From Streptomyces sp. R41 (GTDB lineage Bacteria; Actinomycetota; Actinomycetes; Streptomycetales; Streptomycetaceae), in NCBI RefSeq assembly GCF_041053055.1, contig NZ_CP163443.1, forward strand, positions 4,316,001 to 4,380,000: DNA of 64,000 nucleotides, read 5' to 3'. Shown here in pieces: positions 45,490 to 54,678 of the stretch (the first letter of the stretch is position 1; the number at the start of each line of letters is the position of its first letter). The notes beneath the pieces are model-generated. The model had not been told where the DNA came from and ran no database searches. It saw only the letters and a program-made list of their open reading frames with translations. The position numbers and the translations under genes are program-made.

Positions 45490-46074
45490 ATGGACCCCGT
45501 CACCCTGACCACCGACCGTCTCGTCCTGCGCACCGTGGGCCCGCACGATACGGACACCGTGTACGACGCCGTCCAGGACCCCGACATCCAGCGCTGGACC
45601 ACGATCCCGTCGCCCTATCTGCGCGAGCACGCGGTGAGCTTCACGGACCAGATGGTGCCCGACGGCTGGTCGGACGGCTCCATGTTCACCTTCGGCGTCT
45701 TCCTCCCCTCCGGGGAGTTGGTGGGCATGCTCGCCATCACCATGCGCTCCCTTGGCGTCGGCGAGATCGGCTTCTGGACGGCGAAGGAACACCGCGGCAA
45801 CGGCTACATCACCGAAGCCGCCACCGCCGCCTCCCGCTGGGCCTTCACGGATCTGTCCATCGACCGCGTCGAATGGCGCGCCGAGGTCGGCAACACCGGC
45901 TCCCGAGCAGTGGCCGAACGAGCCGGCTTCACCGTAGAGGGCACCCTCCGCTCCGCCATCAACAACAAGGGAGTACGCCGAGACTGCTGGGTGGGCTCCT
46001 TGCTCCCCTCGGACCTGGGCATCCCGTCGACGGCCCCGTACCTCCCGGCACCCGCCGGCCCGTCCGGCACCTGA
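45490..46074 (+). CDS. GNAT acetyltransferase, RimJ/RimL type
   Basis: A 194-residue GCN5-related acetyltransferase. LTTDRLVLRTVGPHDTDTVYDAVQD opens the fold, followed by GVFLPSGELVGMLAITMRS, GEIGFWTAKEHRGNGYITEAATAASRWAFTDL (acetyl-CoA loop with R-G-N-G) and VEWRAEVGNTGSRAVAERAGFTVEGTLRSAI. This pattern is typical of N-terminal or small-molecule amine acetyltransferases; the substrate is unknown. ATG 45490 is preferred over the one at 45454, which would add 12 non-conserved residues. Confidence 0.87.
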   Translation: MDPVTLTTDRLVLRTVGPHDTDTVYDAVQDPDIQRWTTIPSPYLREHAVSFTDQMVPDGWSDGSMFTFGVFLPSGELVGMLAITMRSLGVGEIGFWTAKEHRGNGYITEAATAASRWAFTDLSIDRVEWRAEVGNTGSRAVAERAGFTVEGTLRSAINNKGVRRDCWVGSLLPSDLGIPSTAPYLPAPAGPSGT

Positions 46075-46354
46075 ACCCGAGCATTCCCGGTCGGCGCTTG
46101 ATCTTTTAGCCCGTCCGGCGTTCGAGGACGAGGCCGTCAAGGCCGAAGCGGGGGTCCGGGGGCGGCAGCCCCCAGGGACGATGGGCCCCTGCTCGAGCGA
46201 AGCCGAGGGCTCGGGGGAGAGTAGGGGCGGAAGGGGCGAAAAACCCCTGGGCGACACCCGCGCCGGCCACACACGAACCGGCCGGCCACCCCTGGTCTGG
46301 CCCCCAAACCCCAGGCCGGCCCCCGTTGTCAGTGGCACCGCCTACCGTGTGGGC
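46075..46354. repeat. Intergenic region with Streptomyces extragenic repeat
   Basis: The stretch from about 46095 (cttttagcccgtccggcg) to 46250 is a composite of GC-rich elements common between Streptomyces genes: gcccgtccggcgttcgagga, a hairpin core (gggggtccgggggcgg / cagccccc) near 46150-46175, and gagggctcggggga further on. The core resembles the hairpin in the 92-bp array at 3886-4314. No gene is seen. Confidence 0.65.
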
Positions 46355-47545
46355 ATGACGAGTCTCCCGCGTCCCACCGCCGAACTCTCCACCGACGAAG
46401 CCCGCCGCATCGCTCTCCGGGCCCAGGGCTTCCTGGGCGCCCCGGACCGCAGGGCGGGCGTCCGCGGAGTCCTGCGACACCTGGGCGCGGTCCAACTCGA
46501 CACCATCTCCGTCCTCGCCCGCTCCCACGAACTCATCCCGTACGCCCGCCTGGGCGCGGTGGGCCGCAAAACGGTCGACAACGCCTACTGGACGCCGGGC
46601 TCGCACGGCGCACCGCACGCCTTCGAGTACTGGTCCCACGCCGCCTGCATCCTCCCCGTCGAGGAGTGGCCCCACTTCGCCTTCCGCCGCCGCGCCTACA
46701 GAGCCCGCCCGCACTGGAACCACGCGTTGCCGGACGGCACCTACGACCAGGTCATCAAACAGCTCCGCGCCGAAGGCCCCCTCACAGCCACGGAGTTGGG
46801 CGGCGCGAAGAAGACCAGCGAGTGGTGGGACTGGTCGGGCACCAAGGTCGCCGTCGAGCGCGCCCTGATGTACGGCGAGGTGGTGTGCACGGAACGCCGC
46901 GGCTGGAAGCGGGTGTACGACCTCGCCGAGCGCGCCATCCCCGACCCGCTGCTCCACGACGAGCTGGACGACGCGGAGTGCCTGCGCCGCCTCGTCCGCC
47001 TCGCGGGCCAGTCCCTCGGTGTCGGCACGCGCGCGGACATCGCCGACTACCACCGCCTCAAGGGCGAGCAGGTCGACGCGGTGATCGCGGACTCGGGCCT
47101 GGTCCCGGTGACGGTGGAGGGCTGGGGAAAGTCGGCGTGGGCCGACCCGGCGGCCCTGGAGACGGCCCCGCGCGGCCGCCACCGTACGACCCTGCTGTCA
47201 CCGTTCGACTCACTCATCTGGGAACGGGCCCGCACGGAGCGGATCTTCGGCTTCACCCACCGCCTGGAGGCGTACACGCCCAAGCCGAAGCGGATCTACG
47301 GCTACTTCGCGATGCCGGTCCTGGCCGGCGGCCACCTCGTCGGCCGCGTGGACCCCGCCCGCGAGGGCCGCACCCTGGTCGCCAAGCAGGTCACCCTGGA
47401 CGGTGCCAGGGCCGTCCCGGCCGTGGCCCAGGCCCTGGTCGAGGCAGCGAGCTGGGTGGACTGCACGGACGTACGGGTGGAGCGGGTGGACGCGCCCGAA
47501 CTGCGCGAGCCGCTCACCAGAGAGCTCTCCCGCGCCCTCGCGTAG
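46355..47545 (+). CDS. YcaQ/AlkZ-type winged-helix DNA glycosylase
   Basis: A 396-residue HTH_42-superfamily protein. Three winged-helix segments are predicted. The N-terminal domain has the catalytic Q-x-D motif in RHLGAVQLDTISVLARSHEL (Gln47, Asp49), the motif shown to be essential in YcaQ (interstrand crosslink unhooking) and Streptomyces AlkZ. HAFEYWSHAACILPVEEW and LLSPFDSLIWERARTERIFGF are other family hallmarks. It should remove alkylated or crosslinked purines from DNA. Crosslink repair versus self-resistance cannot be decided; no natural-product cluster is seen nearby. ATG 46355 is preferred over the upstream in-frame start at 46181, which lies in the extragenic repeat. Confidence 0.86.
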   Translation: MTSLPRPTAELSTDEARRIALRAQGFLGAPDRRAGVRGVLRHLGAVQLDTISVLARSHELIPYARLGAVGRKTVDNAYWTPGSHGAPHAFEYWSHAACILPVEEWPHFAFRRRAYRARPHWNHALPDGTYDQVIKQLRAEGPLTATELGGAKKTSEWWDWSGTKVAVERALMYGEVVCTERRGWKRVYDLAERAIPDPLLHDELDDAECLRRLVRLAGQSLGVGTRADIADYHRLKGEQVDAVIADSGLVPVTVEGWGKSAWADPAALETAPRGRHRTTLLSPFDSLIWERARTERIFGFTHRLEAYTPKPKRIYGYFAMPVLAGGHLVGRVDPAREGRTLVAKQVTLDGARAVPAVAQALVEAASWVDCTDVRVERVDAPELREPLTRELSRALA

Positions 47546-47611
47546 CCACAGGCCGGGCCGGCCGAGCACCACAGGCGAGGTCGGCCACGTGGCTGGTGGT
47601 CGGCCACGTGG

Positions 47612-48358
47612 CTAGCGGATCTCGAGGATCTTCTCCCGCATCGCGTACACCACGGCCTCCATCCTGGAGTGCAGCTGCAGCTTCTCCAGGATGTTGCGCA
47701 CATGGTTCTTCACCGTGTTCTCGGAGATGAACAACTCCTTGGCGATATCCCGGTTGTTCATCCCCGTGGCGACGAGCTTGAGGACCTCCAGCTCGCGATC
47801 GGTGAGCCGCGGTGCGGGCACCAGCCGGCGCTCGTCCGTCCGCTGGATCATCGACTTGAACTCGGTGAGGAGTTTCGACGCCATCGAGGGACTGATCTGC
47901 GACTGCCCGTCGGCCACCGCGCGAATGGCCGTGGCCACCTCGTCCGTGGAGATCTCCTTGAGGAGATAACCCGTCGCGCCCGCCTTGATCGCGTCGTAGA
48001 GGTCGGCCTCCTCGTCACTGATCGTCAGCATGATGATCTTCGCGCTGGGGGCCACCTCCTTGATGGAGGTGCACGCCTCGATGCCGCCCCGCTTCGGCAT
48101 GCGTACGTCCATCAGCACGATGTCGGGCAGCAGATCGGCGGCCTTGTCGACCGCCTCCGCCCCGTCGCCCGCCTCGCCGACGACCTGGATGTCCTCCTCG
48201 GCCGCGAGCACGATCTCCAGACCGCGGCGGAAGAGGGCGTGGTCGTCCACGACAAGGACCCTGATGGGCTCTTTGCGTGGAGAGCCCGCGTCCGGGCCCA
48301 TGCCGACGACGCCGTCGTCGGCATCCTCGTCACGCATCGGTCCGAAGCTGTCCGCCAT
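47612..48358 (-). CDS. Orphan NarL/LuxR-family response regulator
   Basis: A 248-residue regulator with an unusual acidic 32-residue N-terminal extension. The receiver domain starts IRVLVVDDHALFRRGLEIVL, with phospho-acceptor Asp84 in IVLMDVRMPKRGG and the switch Lys in GYLLKEISTDE. The LuxR output is LTDRELEVLKLVATGMNNRDIAKELFISENTVKNHVRNILEKLQ. No kinase gene is adjacent, so the partner is elsewhere. ggagg precedes ATG 48358. It is located directly downstream of hpf on the same strand with a 206-bp gap. Confidence 0.92.
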   Translation of the reverse strand: MADSFGPMRDEDADDGVVGMGPDAGSPRKEPIRVLVVDDHALFRRGLEIVLAAEEDIQVVGEAGDGAEAVDKAADLLPDIVLMDVRMPKRGGIEACTSIKEVAPSAKIIMLTISDEEADLYDAIKAGATGYLLKEISTDEVATAIRAVADGQSQISPSMASKLLTEFKSMIQRTDERRLVPAPRLTDRELEVLKLVATGMNNRDIAKELFISENTVKNHVRNILEKLQLHSRMEAVVYAMREKILEIR

Positions 48359-48564
48359 CGTTCCTCCCCCTGAAGGCCGTGGCCTGTGTTTCTGTGCCAT
48401 CGCCAACCCAAGGCAACGGCCCACCGGTTGGGGCCGGTGCGGCCATGATTTCATGCCCGGACGACAGTGCGGTGACAGAGCGGGTTGCGAAGTGGTCGCA
48501 CACCGGTGCCCCTGGGGGCGCACGCGCACTCCAGGGGCACCGGTTCAGCTGTCACCGGGGAGGG

Positions 48565-49257
48565 TCAGCCGCCGAGCGCACCGCCCGGCGCATCCGCTGC
48601 GGCCTGGGCGACCATCGGGTCCGTGCTGAGGTGGATGACGCCGTAGTCGTACGCGTGCCGCCGGTAGACGACACTCGGTTCCTTCGTCTCGGAGTCGACG
48701 AACAGATAGAAGTCGTGCCCGACCAGCTCCATCTCGTAGAGCGCCTGGTCGAGCGTCATCGGTGCGGCCACGTGGGTCTTCTCGCGGACGACGAGGGGCC
48801 CTTCACCCATGACCTCGAGGGAGCCGATCTTCTTGGTCGGCACGCTGTCGGGTTCCTCGTCGTGGACGACGCTGCCGTTGCCGTTCAGCGTCGCGGCACC
48901 CGGGACGTGGTCGGCTACCTCGGCGGCCGAGATCCTGCCGTTGCCACGGCGGGTATAGCGCTTGTCGTGCTGCTTCCGCAGCCGGGCTTCGAGTTTGTCC
49001 GCGGCCAGGTCGAGTGCTGCATACGGATCGCTTGCCGCTGCCTCCGCCCGGATCACCGGACCGCGGGAGCGGAGCGTGATCTCCACTCGGTCGCAACGGT
49101 CGGCCTGTCGGGGGTTGGGCTCCTTGGACACCTCGACGTCGAGGCTGATCACCTTGCCATCGAGCTTCTGGATCTTCTCCAGCTTCAGCTTCTCGGCCAC
49201 GTGCTTGCGGAACCGCTCGGGCACCTCGGTCTTGCGGCCCTTGACGACGATGTCCAC
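48565..49257 (-). CDS. hpf: Ribosome hibernation-promoting factor, long form
   Basis: A 230-residue protein that dimerises ribosomes into inactive 100S particles in stationary or stress conditions. The N-terminal S30AE domain (about residues 1-105) begins VDIVVKGRKTEVPERFRKHVAEKL and includes DPYAALDLAADKLEARLRKQHDKR. A variable linker follows, then the C-terminal dimerisation domain APMTLDQALYEMELVGHDFYLFVDSETKEPSVVYRRHAYDYGVIHL. GTG 49257 has GGAG eight bases upstream. Its neighbours are the orphan response regulator (downstream) and comF (upstream), an arrangement conserved among actinobacteria. Confidence 0.94.
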   Translation of the reverse strand: MDIVVKGRKTEVPERFRKHVAEKLKLEKIQKLDGKVISLDVEVSKEPNPRQADRCDRVEITLRSRGPVIRAEAAASDPYAALDLAADKLEARLRKQHDKRYTRRGNGRISAAEVADHVPGAATLNGNGSVVHDEEPDSVPTKKIGSLEVMGEGPLVVREKTHVAAPMTLDQALYEMELVGHDFYLFVDSETKEPSVVYRRHAYDYGVIHLSTDPMVAQAAADAPGGALGG

Positions 49258-49571
49258 GCAGAACTCCGTTCCCGGATAGCCCCGCTCCACTGGCGGAGCA
49301 TCTCCCTTTTGCACCAGGCTCCGGTGTGTCCCGGAACCTCGGACTCGGTGACTTTCACCTCCTCCTCCCCCAAGGACAAGATCTACACCCCACCGACGCG
49401 GGTGATTGCAGAAAACCCGCAGGACAGCATTCGGATTCGCGAGGTACGGCCACGCCATTGCCTCACAACCGAACATATCTCGCCCGGACGGATGTCGTCA
49501 CCCTCTACTGCGGCGTACCTCCGTTCAGGTGAATTGACCCTCTCATTACCTGCAACGATGCAAGTTCTCAG
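49258..49571. other. Promoter region of hpf
   Basis: A 314-bp gap between comF and hpf, both on the minus strand, distinctly more AT-rich near 49520-49600 than its surroundings. No gene or terminator stem was recognised; hpf is expected to have its own stress- or growth-phase-responsive promoter here. Confidence 0.45.
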
Positions 49572-50510
49572 TCAGTTCCGGTTTATTTCGAAAGAGTCTG
49601 GTGCAGCTGCGACCACAGCCGCGCAGATCGTTTCGCGGCCAGTGTCGCCGACTTCACCCGTACCGACCATTCGCCGCGTCACTTCTGTCAGGTCCGCCCC
49701 CTCCGCCATTGCCTCCGCGGCCCGTACGGCCCGCGCCGCCTCCGTCAACGAGGCGCCCGTCGTCATCAGGTCGTCCACGAGCACGATCCGGCCACCGTCC
49801 GCCAGCAGCCGGGCACCCCCGGCGGCCACCTCCAGGGCACCCGCGAGATTGTCCAGCCGCTGCCGGGAGTTGAGCCCCGACTGGTCGGCCACGGCACGCC
49901 GCTGCACCAGCACGCTCAGCACCCGGGCCGGCAACCCCGTACGCCGCAGCTCACCCGCGGCCGCGAGCGCGATCCGCCGCGCCGGATCATGCCCTCGCGC
50001 CCGCACCGCCCGCCGCGACGACGGCACGGGAACCAGCAGCACGGGCCTTCGGACGACTCCGGCGGCAGCTTCCTGCCACGCCCGTCCGCTCCGCGACGAC
50101 ATCGGCTGCCCATCGCCGAACCCCGGCCGGCCGCCCTCATCCTGCAGTTGCCCCTTGCCGAGCCTCAGCCGCCCCTCCGGAGCGATCGGCCGCCCGCCCG
50201 GACCAGGACGTCGTACGTGCCCCAGCCCCGCCCGCACAGACCCCGCCAGAGCCACGCCGAGAGGCGCCGCGAGCGCCAGCGCGCCCCGTTCCTTGTGGGC
50301 GAGGAGCGCCGCCCGTACCTCGTCCTCGTAGGGAGCCGCCGCATACACCACCGGCAGCCCAACCGGCTCCGGCACCGGTCGCACCCGACTCGGTACGGCC
50401 CCACTCAGGGCGACACGGCACTCAGGGCAGAGCACCGTGCGAGGCCTCCCGCAGCCTCCGCACTCGGCCGGCAGCACCAGATCGGTGAGGTCCTGCCACC
50501 ACCCCCGCAT
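49572..50510 (-). CDS. ComF family phosphoribosyltransferase-like protein
   Basis: A 312-residue protein. The N-terminal zinc-ribbon Cys pairs are CGGC (17-20) and CPEC (28-31). The C-terminal phosphoribosyltransferase fold is marked by RAVRARGHDPARRIA and the PRPP loop RIVLVDDLMTTGASLTEAARAV. A long low-complexity insertion (about residues 95-140, RRPGPGGRPIAPEGRLRL onward) separates them. ComFC-type proteins support DNA uptake in competent bacteria; in actinobacteria the role is unproven. ATG 50510 and GTG 50519 are possible starts. The 3' end is more AT-rich, with rare codons (ATA). Confidence 0.85.
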   Translation of the reverse strand: MRGWWQDLTDLVLPAECGGCGRPRTVLCPECRVALSGAVPSRVRPVPEPVGLPVVYAAAPYEDEVRAALLAHKERGALALAAPLGVALAGSVRAGLGHVRRPGPGGRPIAPEGRLRLGKGQLQDEGGRPGFGDGQPMSSRSGRAWQEAAAGVVRRPVLLVPVPSSRRAVRARGHDPARRIALAAAGELRRTGLPARVLSVLVQRRAVADQSGLNSRQRLDNLAGALEVAAGGARLLADGGRIVLVDDLMTTGASLTEAARAVRAAEAMAEGADLTEVTRRMVGTGEVGDTGRETICAAVVAAAPDSFEINRN

Positions 50511-50550
50511 GCCCACCACTGTGCCAACGCACGGGCCGACCGGCCACCCC

Positions 50551-50573
50551 TGTGGATAACTACCTGTGGATAA
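50551..50573. promoter_or_regulatory. Pair of DnaA-box sequences
   Basis: tgtggataa occurs at 50551-50559 and again at 50565-50573 (14-bp spacing, same orientation), each the exact complement of the consensus TTATCCACA. They lie about 40 bp upstream of the comF start, between comF and lpqB. Confidence 0.7.
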
Positions 50574-50614
50574 CTCTCACAGCCGTAGCGCACGGGCAGG
50601 CTCACCGGGAAAAC

Positions 50615-50690
50615 GAGCAGACTTCCCCGGGAACAAGCGGGCTTACCCAGGGAAACGAGCACGCTTACCCGGGCAAGCGAACAGCTCCAC
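50615..50690. repeat. Imperfect 20-22-bp tandem repeats
   Basis: Four degenerate copies of a unit like ccgggaaaacgagcagactt begin near 50615, 50637, 50657 and 50679 in the comF-lpqB gap, directly beside the DnaA-box pair. Non-coding; function unknown. Confidence 0.6.
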
Positions 50691-50755
50691 GCAGAGAAAA
50701 AGCGCACGTCCACCCCGGAAAGACGCCCAGGCCCGCCCGGGACAGACGCACGGAC

Positions 50756-52600
50756 CTATCCGGGATAGACCGGCGCGGTCCCGTCCTTGACCACCTTCTG
50801 CCACTGCTCTCCGGACGACAGCCGCACTATCCCGTCCTCATGCGAGTGCGCCACCAGCGGCAGCCGCTCGTCCTCGGACGCTGCGATCTCCTTCACGCCC
50901 GTCAGGGCCGAGGGCGCGGTGCCCACCGGAGTGGACCCGTCGACCTGGACGTACCGCATCTGCTGGACGCCGCCCCGTTCGCTTCCGACCACCACGAGCC
51001 GGCTGTCCCCGGCCCACGACATGGCCGTGACCTCCTCCAGCTGGGGTGCCACGGAGCGCGGATCGAAGATTGAGACGGCAGGCGGCTCACCGGACTTGGT
51101 CTCGCGCTCGATGCGCCCGATCTGCAGCGAGCTCTTGCCGTCCTTCTCGACGATCAGCGCGATCCGCACACCGTCGGCGGCCACCCGCACGGCCTCGATG
51201 CGCCCGTTGAGGTTCGGCGTCTGAACCACCAGCGGATCGCCCGCGCCCTTCTGCAGCAGAAGCAGCCGGGGGTTCTTCGGGTCGCGATCGGCCACCCACA
51301 GGTCGCCCTGCCCGTCCCAGCTGGGCGTCGTCAGCCGGTCGGCCGCCGTCCTGCCCTGGCTGTGCAGCACCGCTTCGCCGAGCGAACCGCCCGACACCAG
51401 CGACCCCACGTACAGCGAACTGCCGTCGGTGGACACCCCGGCCGCGCTGCTCTCGTCCCGCGACACCGCGGCCGCCCGCAGCTTCTTGTCGCCCTCGCCC
51501 AGCGCACCGGGCACCGGCTCGGGCTTCTTGTCGCTTCCGCTGCTGGGCATCCGCACGAGCCGCTGCTTGCTGTCGATGAAGTACTGGTAGTCGGCATGAC
51601 GCCCGGTCCCGTTCGAGGCGATGCCCTCGGCCTGGTCCTCGGTGAGCACGCACAGCTGCGAACCGTCCGACTTCTGCAACTCCACCTCGTCCACCCCGGT
51701 GGGCGTCAGATCCTTGAACGTGAAGAGGAGTTGGGCCGCCATCTTGGAGCACTGCCCCTGTCCGACGTGGTCGGCCTTCTGGTTCAGCGGCACAGTGACC
51801 CTGTTGCGGTCGTCGGGCGACAGCGACTTGACGCCCTTCTTCAGCTCCGTACCCGAAGGGAAGCTCGACCCGACCGCCCGGTCCAGCCAGCGCGTGGGGC
51901 CCTTGAGGAGCACGCGGACCATCTGTGTCATCGGGTCCACCTGTTTGCGCACGTAGACCGGATCGGCGACGGTCTCCAGCTGTCCGCCCGTCCCGGAGGA
52001 CACGTTCGAAGCGAAGTAGTACTTGTTGACCGACTTGTAGTTGCGCTGGAAGTCGGACCTGCCCATCACGACACCCTGGGGCAGCCCATCGATGCGCCAC
52101 TCCTTGGTGTTCTTCTGCCGCGTGAGATGCACCGTCCTGCTGTACGAGCCGGAGCCCGGCGCGTACGCGTGCTGAGTGTCGACCATGGCGACCTTGCTGC
52201 CGCTCAACCGGTACAGGAAGTCGTCGGTGCCCGCCCTGGTCCCCGAGGACACCGACTCGGCGTTCGGTCCCTCCGCGAGCACAGTCGTGGACCGGTTCGG
52301 ATCCCACGTCTTCGAGGCGCTCGCCGTCAGATACTGGCGCGCCGTGTGGTAGTCGGGGTCATCGCTGGTCAGCGCTTCCAGGAAACCCTGCACGATCTCC
52401 GCGGGCGTGGCGTTCTCACGCGGTGGCTTCGCGAACACCCGGACCTGCGCGTCCTGCCTCGGCGTCGACTCGACCCCGCTCAGCCCCCCGCTGTCGGGCA
52501 TCGAGGCACACCCCACCAGCAGGAGCGCACCGCAGCCGACGTACACCCCCACACGCACCGGACGCCCACGGCCGCCGCGCCTCTCGCGGTCAGCGCCCAC
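50756..52600 (-). CDS. lpqB: Lipoprotein LpqB, MtrAB accessory protein
   Basis: A 614-residue lipoprotein of the LpqB family. The signal peptide VRVGVYVGCGALLLVGC gives a lipidated Cys31. Then come ATPAEIVQGFLEALTSDDPDYHTARQYLT and a GerMN-type domain (VRVLLKGPTRWLDRAVGSSFPSGTELK), followed by a beta-propeller-like C-terminal half (residues about 300-614). In mycobacteria LpqB binds the external part of MtrB and modulates its phosphorylation of MtrA. GTG 52600 has GGGGAGG upstream and overlaps the end of mtrB by 11 bp. Confidence 0.94.
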   Translation of the reverse strand: MGADRERRGGRGRPVRVGVYVGCGALLLVGCASMPDSGGLSGVESTPRQDAQVRVFAKPPRENATPAEIVQGFLEALTSDDPDYHTARQYLTASASKTWDPNRSTTVLAEGPNAESVSSGTRAGTDDFLYRLSGSKVAMVDTQHAYAPGSGSYSRTVHLTRQKNTKEWRIDGLPQGVVMGRSDFQRNYKSVNKYYFASNVSSGTGGQLETVADPVYVRKQVDPMTQMVRVLLKGPTRWLDRAVGSSFPSGTELKKGVKSLSPDDRNRVTVPLNQKADHVGQGQCSKMAAQLLFTFKDLTPTGVDEVELQKSDGSQLCVLTEDQAEGIASNGTGRHADYQYFIDSKQRLVRMPSSGSDKKPEPVPGALGEGDKKLRAAAVSRDESSAAGVSTDGSSLYVGSLVSGGSLGEAVLHSQGRTAADRLTTPSWDGQGDLWVADRDPKNPRLLLLQKGAGDPLVVQTPNLNGRIEAVRVAADGVRIALIVEKDGKSSLQIGRIERETKSGEPPAVSIFDPRSVAPQLEEVTAMSWAGDSRLVVVGSERGGVQQMRYVQVDGSTPVGTAPSALTGVKEIAASEDERLPLVAHSHEDGIVRLSSGEQWQKVVKDGTAPVYPG

Positions 52601-54677
52601 GAAATGCCTCCCCTTGTCCGAGCTCCTCCGGCTTGCCGCCGTCAGGCCCGCGTTCCTCCACCGTCAGCTCCCCGCCCGCGGCAGGTGTGTCGTCCGGCCG
52701 TCGCGCTGCCCCGGTGGGCCGCGGCACCACACGCGCGCCGTTGCCCGGCAGCGCCGTCGGGTCGGCCGTGGGCGACACCCCGGCCATTCGCGGCACGATG
52801 GGTGCCCGCGGCGGCATAGGAGGCACATTCCGGCCTGGCTGCTGCACCGGCACCGTGGCGAGCTTGCCGCTGCCGCCGAGCGGCAGACCGGCGTCATTAA
52901 GTCCACGATTTCGCCGGGAGTCCTTGGGCTCCAGCGGTATCGGCGACCCCCGCAGCGGTTCGTCCGCCGTCCGCGGCAACGTCAGCCGGAACTGCGAACC
53001 GCCGCCCGGCTCACCCCACGCCTGCAGCCAGCCGCCGTGCAGCCGCGCGTCCTCCAGCGCGATGGACAGCCCGAGCCCCGTGCCACCGGTGGTACGCGCG
53101 CGTGCCGGATCGGCCCGCCAGAAGCGGCTGAACACCCGGGTCGCCTCGCCGGGCTTGAGCCCCACGCCGTAGTCGCGCACCGCGACCGCGACCGCGCCGC
53201 CCGCCGCGGCGAGCTTGACCACCACGTCCTTGCCCTCGCCGTGCTCCACGGCGTTGACGACGAGATTGCGCAGCACCCGCTCCACGCGCCGGGCATCCGC
53301 CTCGGCGACCACCGGCTGCTGGTCGCCGACGACACGTATGTGCGTGCCCTTGCGCTCGGCGAGCGGCTCGGCCCCGCTGACGACCTTCCGCACGACCTCG
53401 CGCAGGTCTATCGGCTCGGCCTCCAGGGCCGCCGCGCCCGCGTCGAACCGGCTGATCTCCAGCAGGTCCGCGAGCAACGACTCGAACCGGTCCAGCTGGT
53501 CGGCGAGCAGCTCGGCCGACCGCGCGGTCACCGGATCGAAGTCCACGCGCGCGTCATGGATGACGTCCGCCGCCATCCGGACGGTCGTCAGCGGCGTACG
53601 CAGCTCGTGCGACACGTCGGACACGAACCGTCGCTGCATCCGCGACAGGTCCTCCAGCTGCTGGATCTTCAGCTGCAGGTTCTGCGCCATCTTGTTGAAG
53701 GCCTCGCCGAGCCGCGCGATGTCGTCCTCGCCGGTGACCTTCATACGTTCCTGGAGGCGCCCGGCGGACAGCCGTTCGGCGATGCCGGCCGCCATCCGCA
53801 CCGGCGTGACGACCTGGCGCACCACGAGCCACGCGATGGCCCCGAGCAGCACCACGACGAACAGTCCGGCGGTGGCCAGCGTCCCCTTGACCAGGCTCAG
53901 CGACTTCTCCTCCTGCGTCAGCGGGAAGAGGTAGTAGAGCTGATACGGGTCTCCGTTCGGGTCGTTTACCTGCTTGCCGATGATCAGCGCCGGCTGGGTC
54001 TCCCGATCGTCGGTGTAGATGATGCGCGTGTAGCTCTGGGCCACGCCGGTGCCGGCGTCGACGCGCTTGCGCAGGTCCTCCGGCACGCTGAGGGTCGGCT
54101 CGACGAACCCTGAGGCGCGCTGTCCGAGCCCCCTGTTCTCGTTGTCCGCGGCCGTGGTGCTGAGGGTCACGACGTCGAAGGCGCCCTGGCCACCGCTGGA
54201 GAGCGACTCCACGAGGTCGCTCATCCATCCGCTGACGTTTTGCACGGGGTTGCCGTCGGAGCCCGCGTTGTCGTCGGCGCCGCTCGCGCTCGCCGCGCTG
54301 TCGGCCTTCTGTCCGGCGACCGCGAACCCGCCCACGGCCTGGCTCTGCGACGCCTTCACCTTGGCGTCCAGCAGCCCGTTGCGCACCTGCCCGATCACCA
54401 CGAAGCCGAGCAGCAGCACGACTCCGAGCGACATCAGCAGTGTCGTGACGACGATCTTGAGCTGGATGTTGCGCCGCCACAGCCGCATCACGGGCAGCAG
54501 CGGACGACGCACCCAGCGCATGAACAGCCGAAGGACCGGGCTGCCCTGGACTCCGCCCTGCAGCAGCCCGCCCTCCATGAACCGTCCCCAGCGGGAGCCC
54601 GTCATCTTCCGGCCGACAGGCCGCCCCGAACGGACCCCCGGCTCACCGGGCGCCGAAGCGGCACTGTCCCGGGACAT
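52590..54677 (-). CDS. mtrB: Sensor histidine kinase MtrB
   Basis: A 695-residue membrane kinase partnered with MtrA. The first helix is IQLKIVVTTLLMSLGVVLLLGFVVIG. A large extracytoplasmic domain contains ENRGLGQRASGFVEPTLSVPEDL. The second helix (TLATAGLFVVVLLGAIAWLVV) leads into a HAMP domain. The phosphoacceptor is His357 in RRFVSDVSHELRTPLTTVRM, and the ATPase includes VLRNLVVNAVEHGEG and GGTGLGLSIALEDARLHGG. A 140-residue disordered tail follows. The start at ATG 54677, next to the mtrA stop, is preferred to GTG 54710. MtrAB in actinobacteria links cell wall homeostasis, osmotic stress and development. Confidence 0.94.
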   Translation of the reverse strand: MSRDSAASAPGEPGVRSGRPVGRKMTGSRWGRFMEGGLLQGGVQGSPVLRLFMRWVRRPLLPVMRLWRRNIQLKIVVTTLLMSLGVVLLLGFVVIGQVRNGLLDAKVKASQSQAVGGFAVAGQKADSAASASGADDNAGSDGNPVQNVSGWMSDLVESLSSGGQGAFDVVTLSTTAADNENRGLGQRASGFVEPTLSVPEDLRKRVDAGTGVAQSYTRIIYTDDRETQPALIIGKQVNDPNGDPYQLYYLFPLTQEEKSLSLVKGTLATAGLFVVVLLGAIAWLVVRQVVTPVRMAAGIAERLSAGRLQERMKVTGEDDIARLGEAFNKMAQNLQLKIQQLEDLSRMQRRFVSDVSHELRTPLTTVRMAADVIHDARVDFDPVTARSAELLADQLDRFESLLADLLEISRFDAGAAALEAEPIDLREVVRKVVSGAEPLAERKGTHIRVVGDQQPVVAEADARRVERVLRNLVVNAVEHGEGKDVVVKLAAAGGAVAVAVRDYGVGLKPGEATRVFSRFWRADPARARTTGGTGLGLSIALEDARLHGGWLQAWGEPGGGSQFRLTLPRTADEPLRGSPIPLEPKDSRRNRGLNDAGLPLGGSGKLATVPVQQPGRNVPPMPPRAPIVPRMAGVSPTADPTALPGNGARVVPRPTGAARRPDDTPAAGGELTVEERGPDGGKPEELGQGEAFRGR

Positions 54678-54678
54678 G

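Noticed and set aside
50551..50573. DnaA boxes considered as the chromosomal origin oriC
   Set aside because: Only two boxes, no dnaA/dnaN neighbours, and Streptomyces origins contain many more boxes; kept as a regulatory or titration candidate only.
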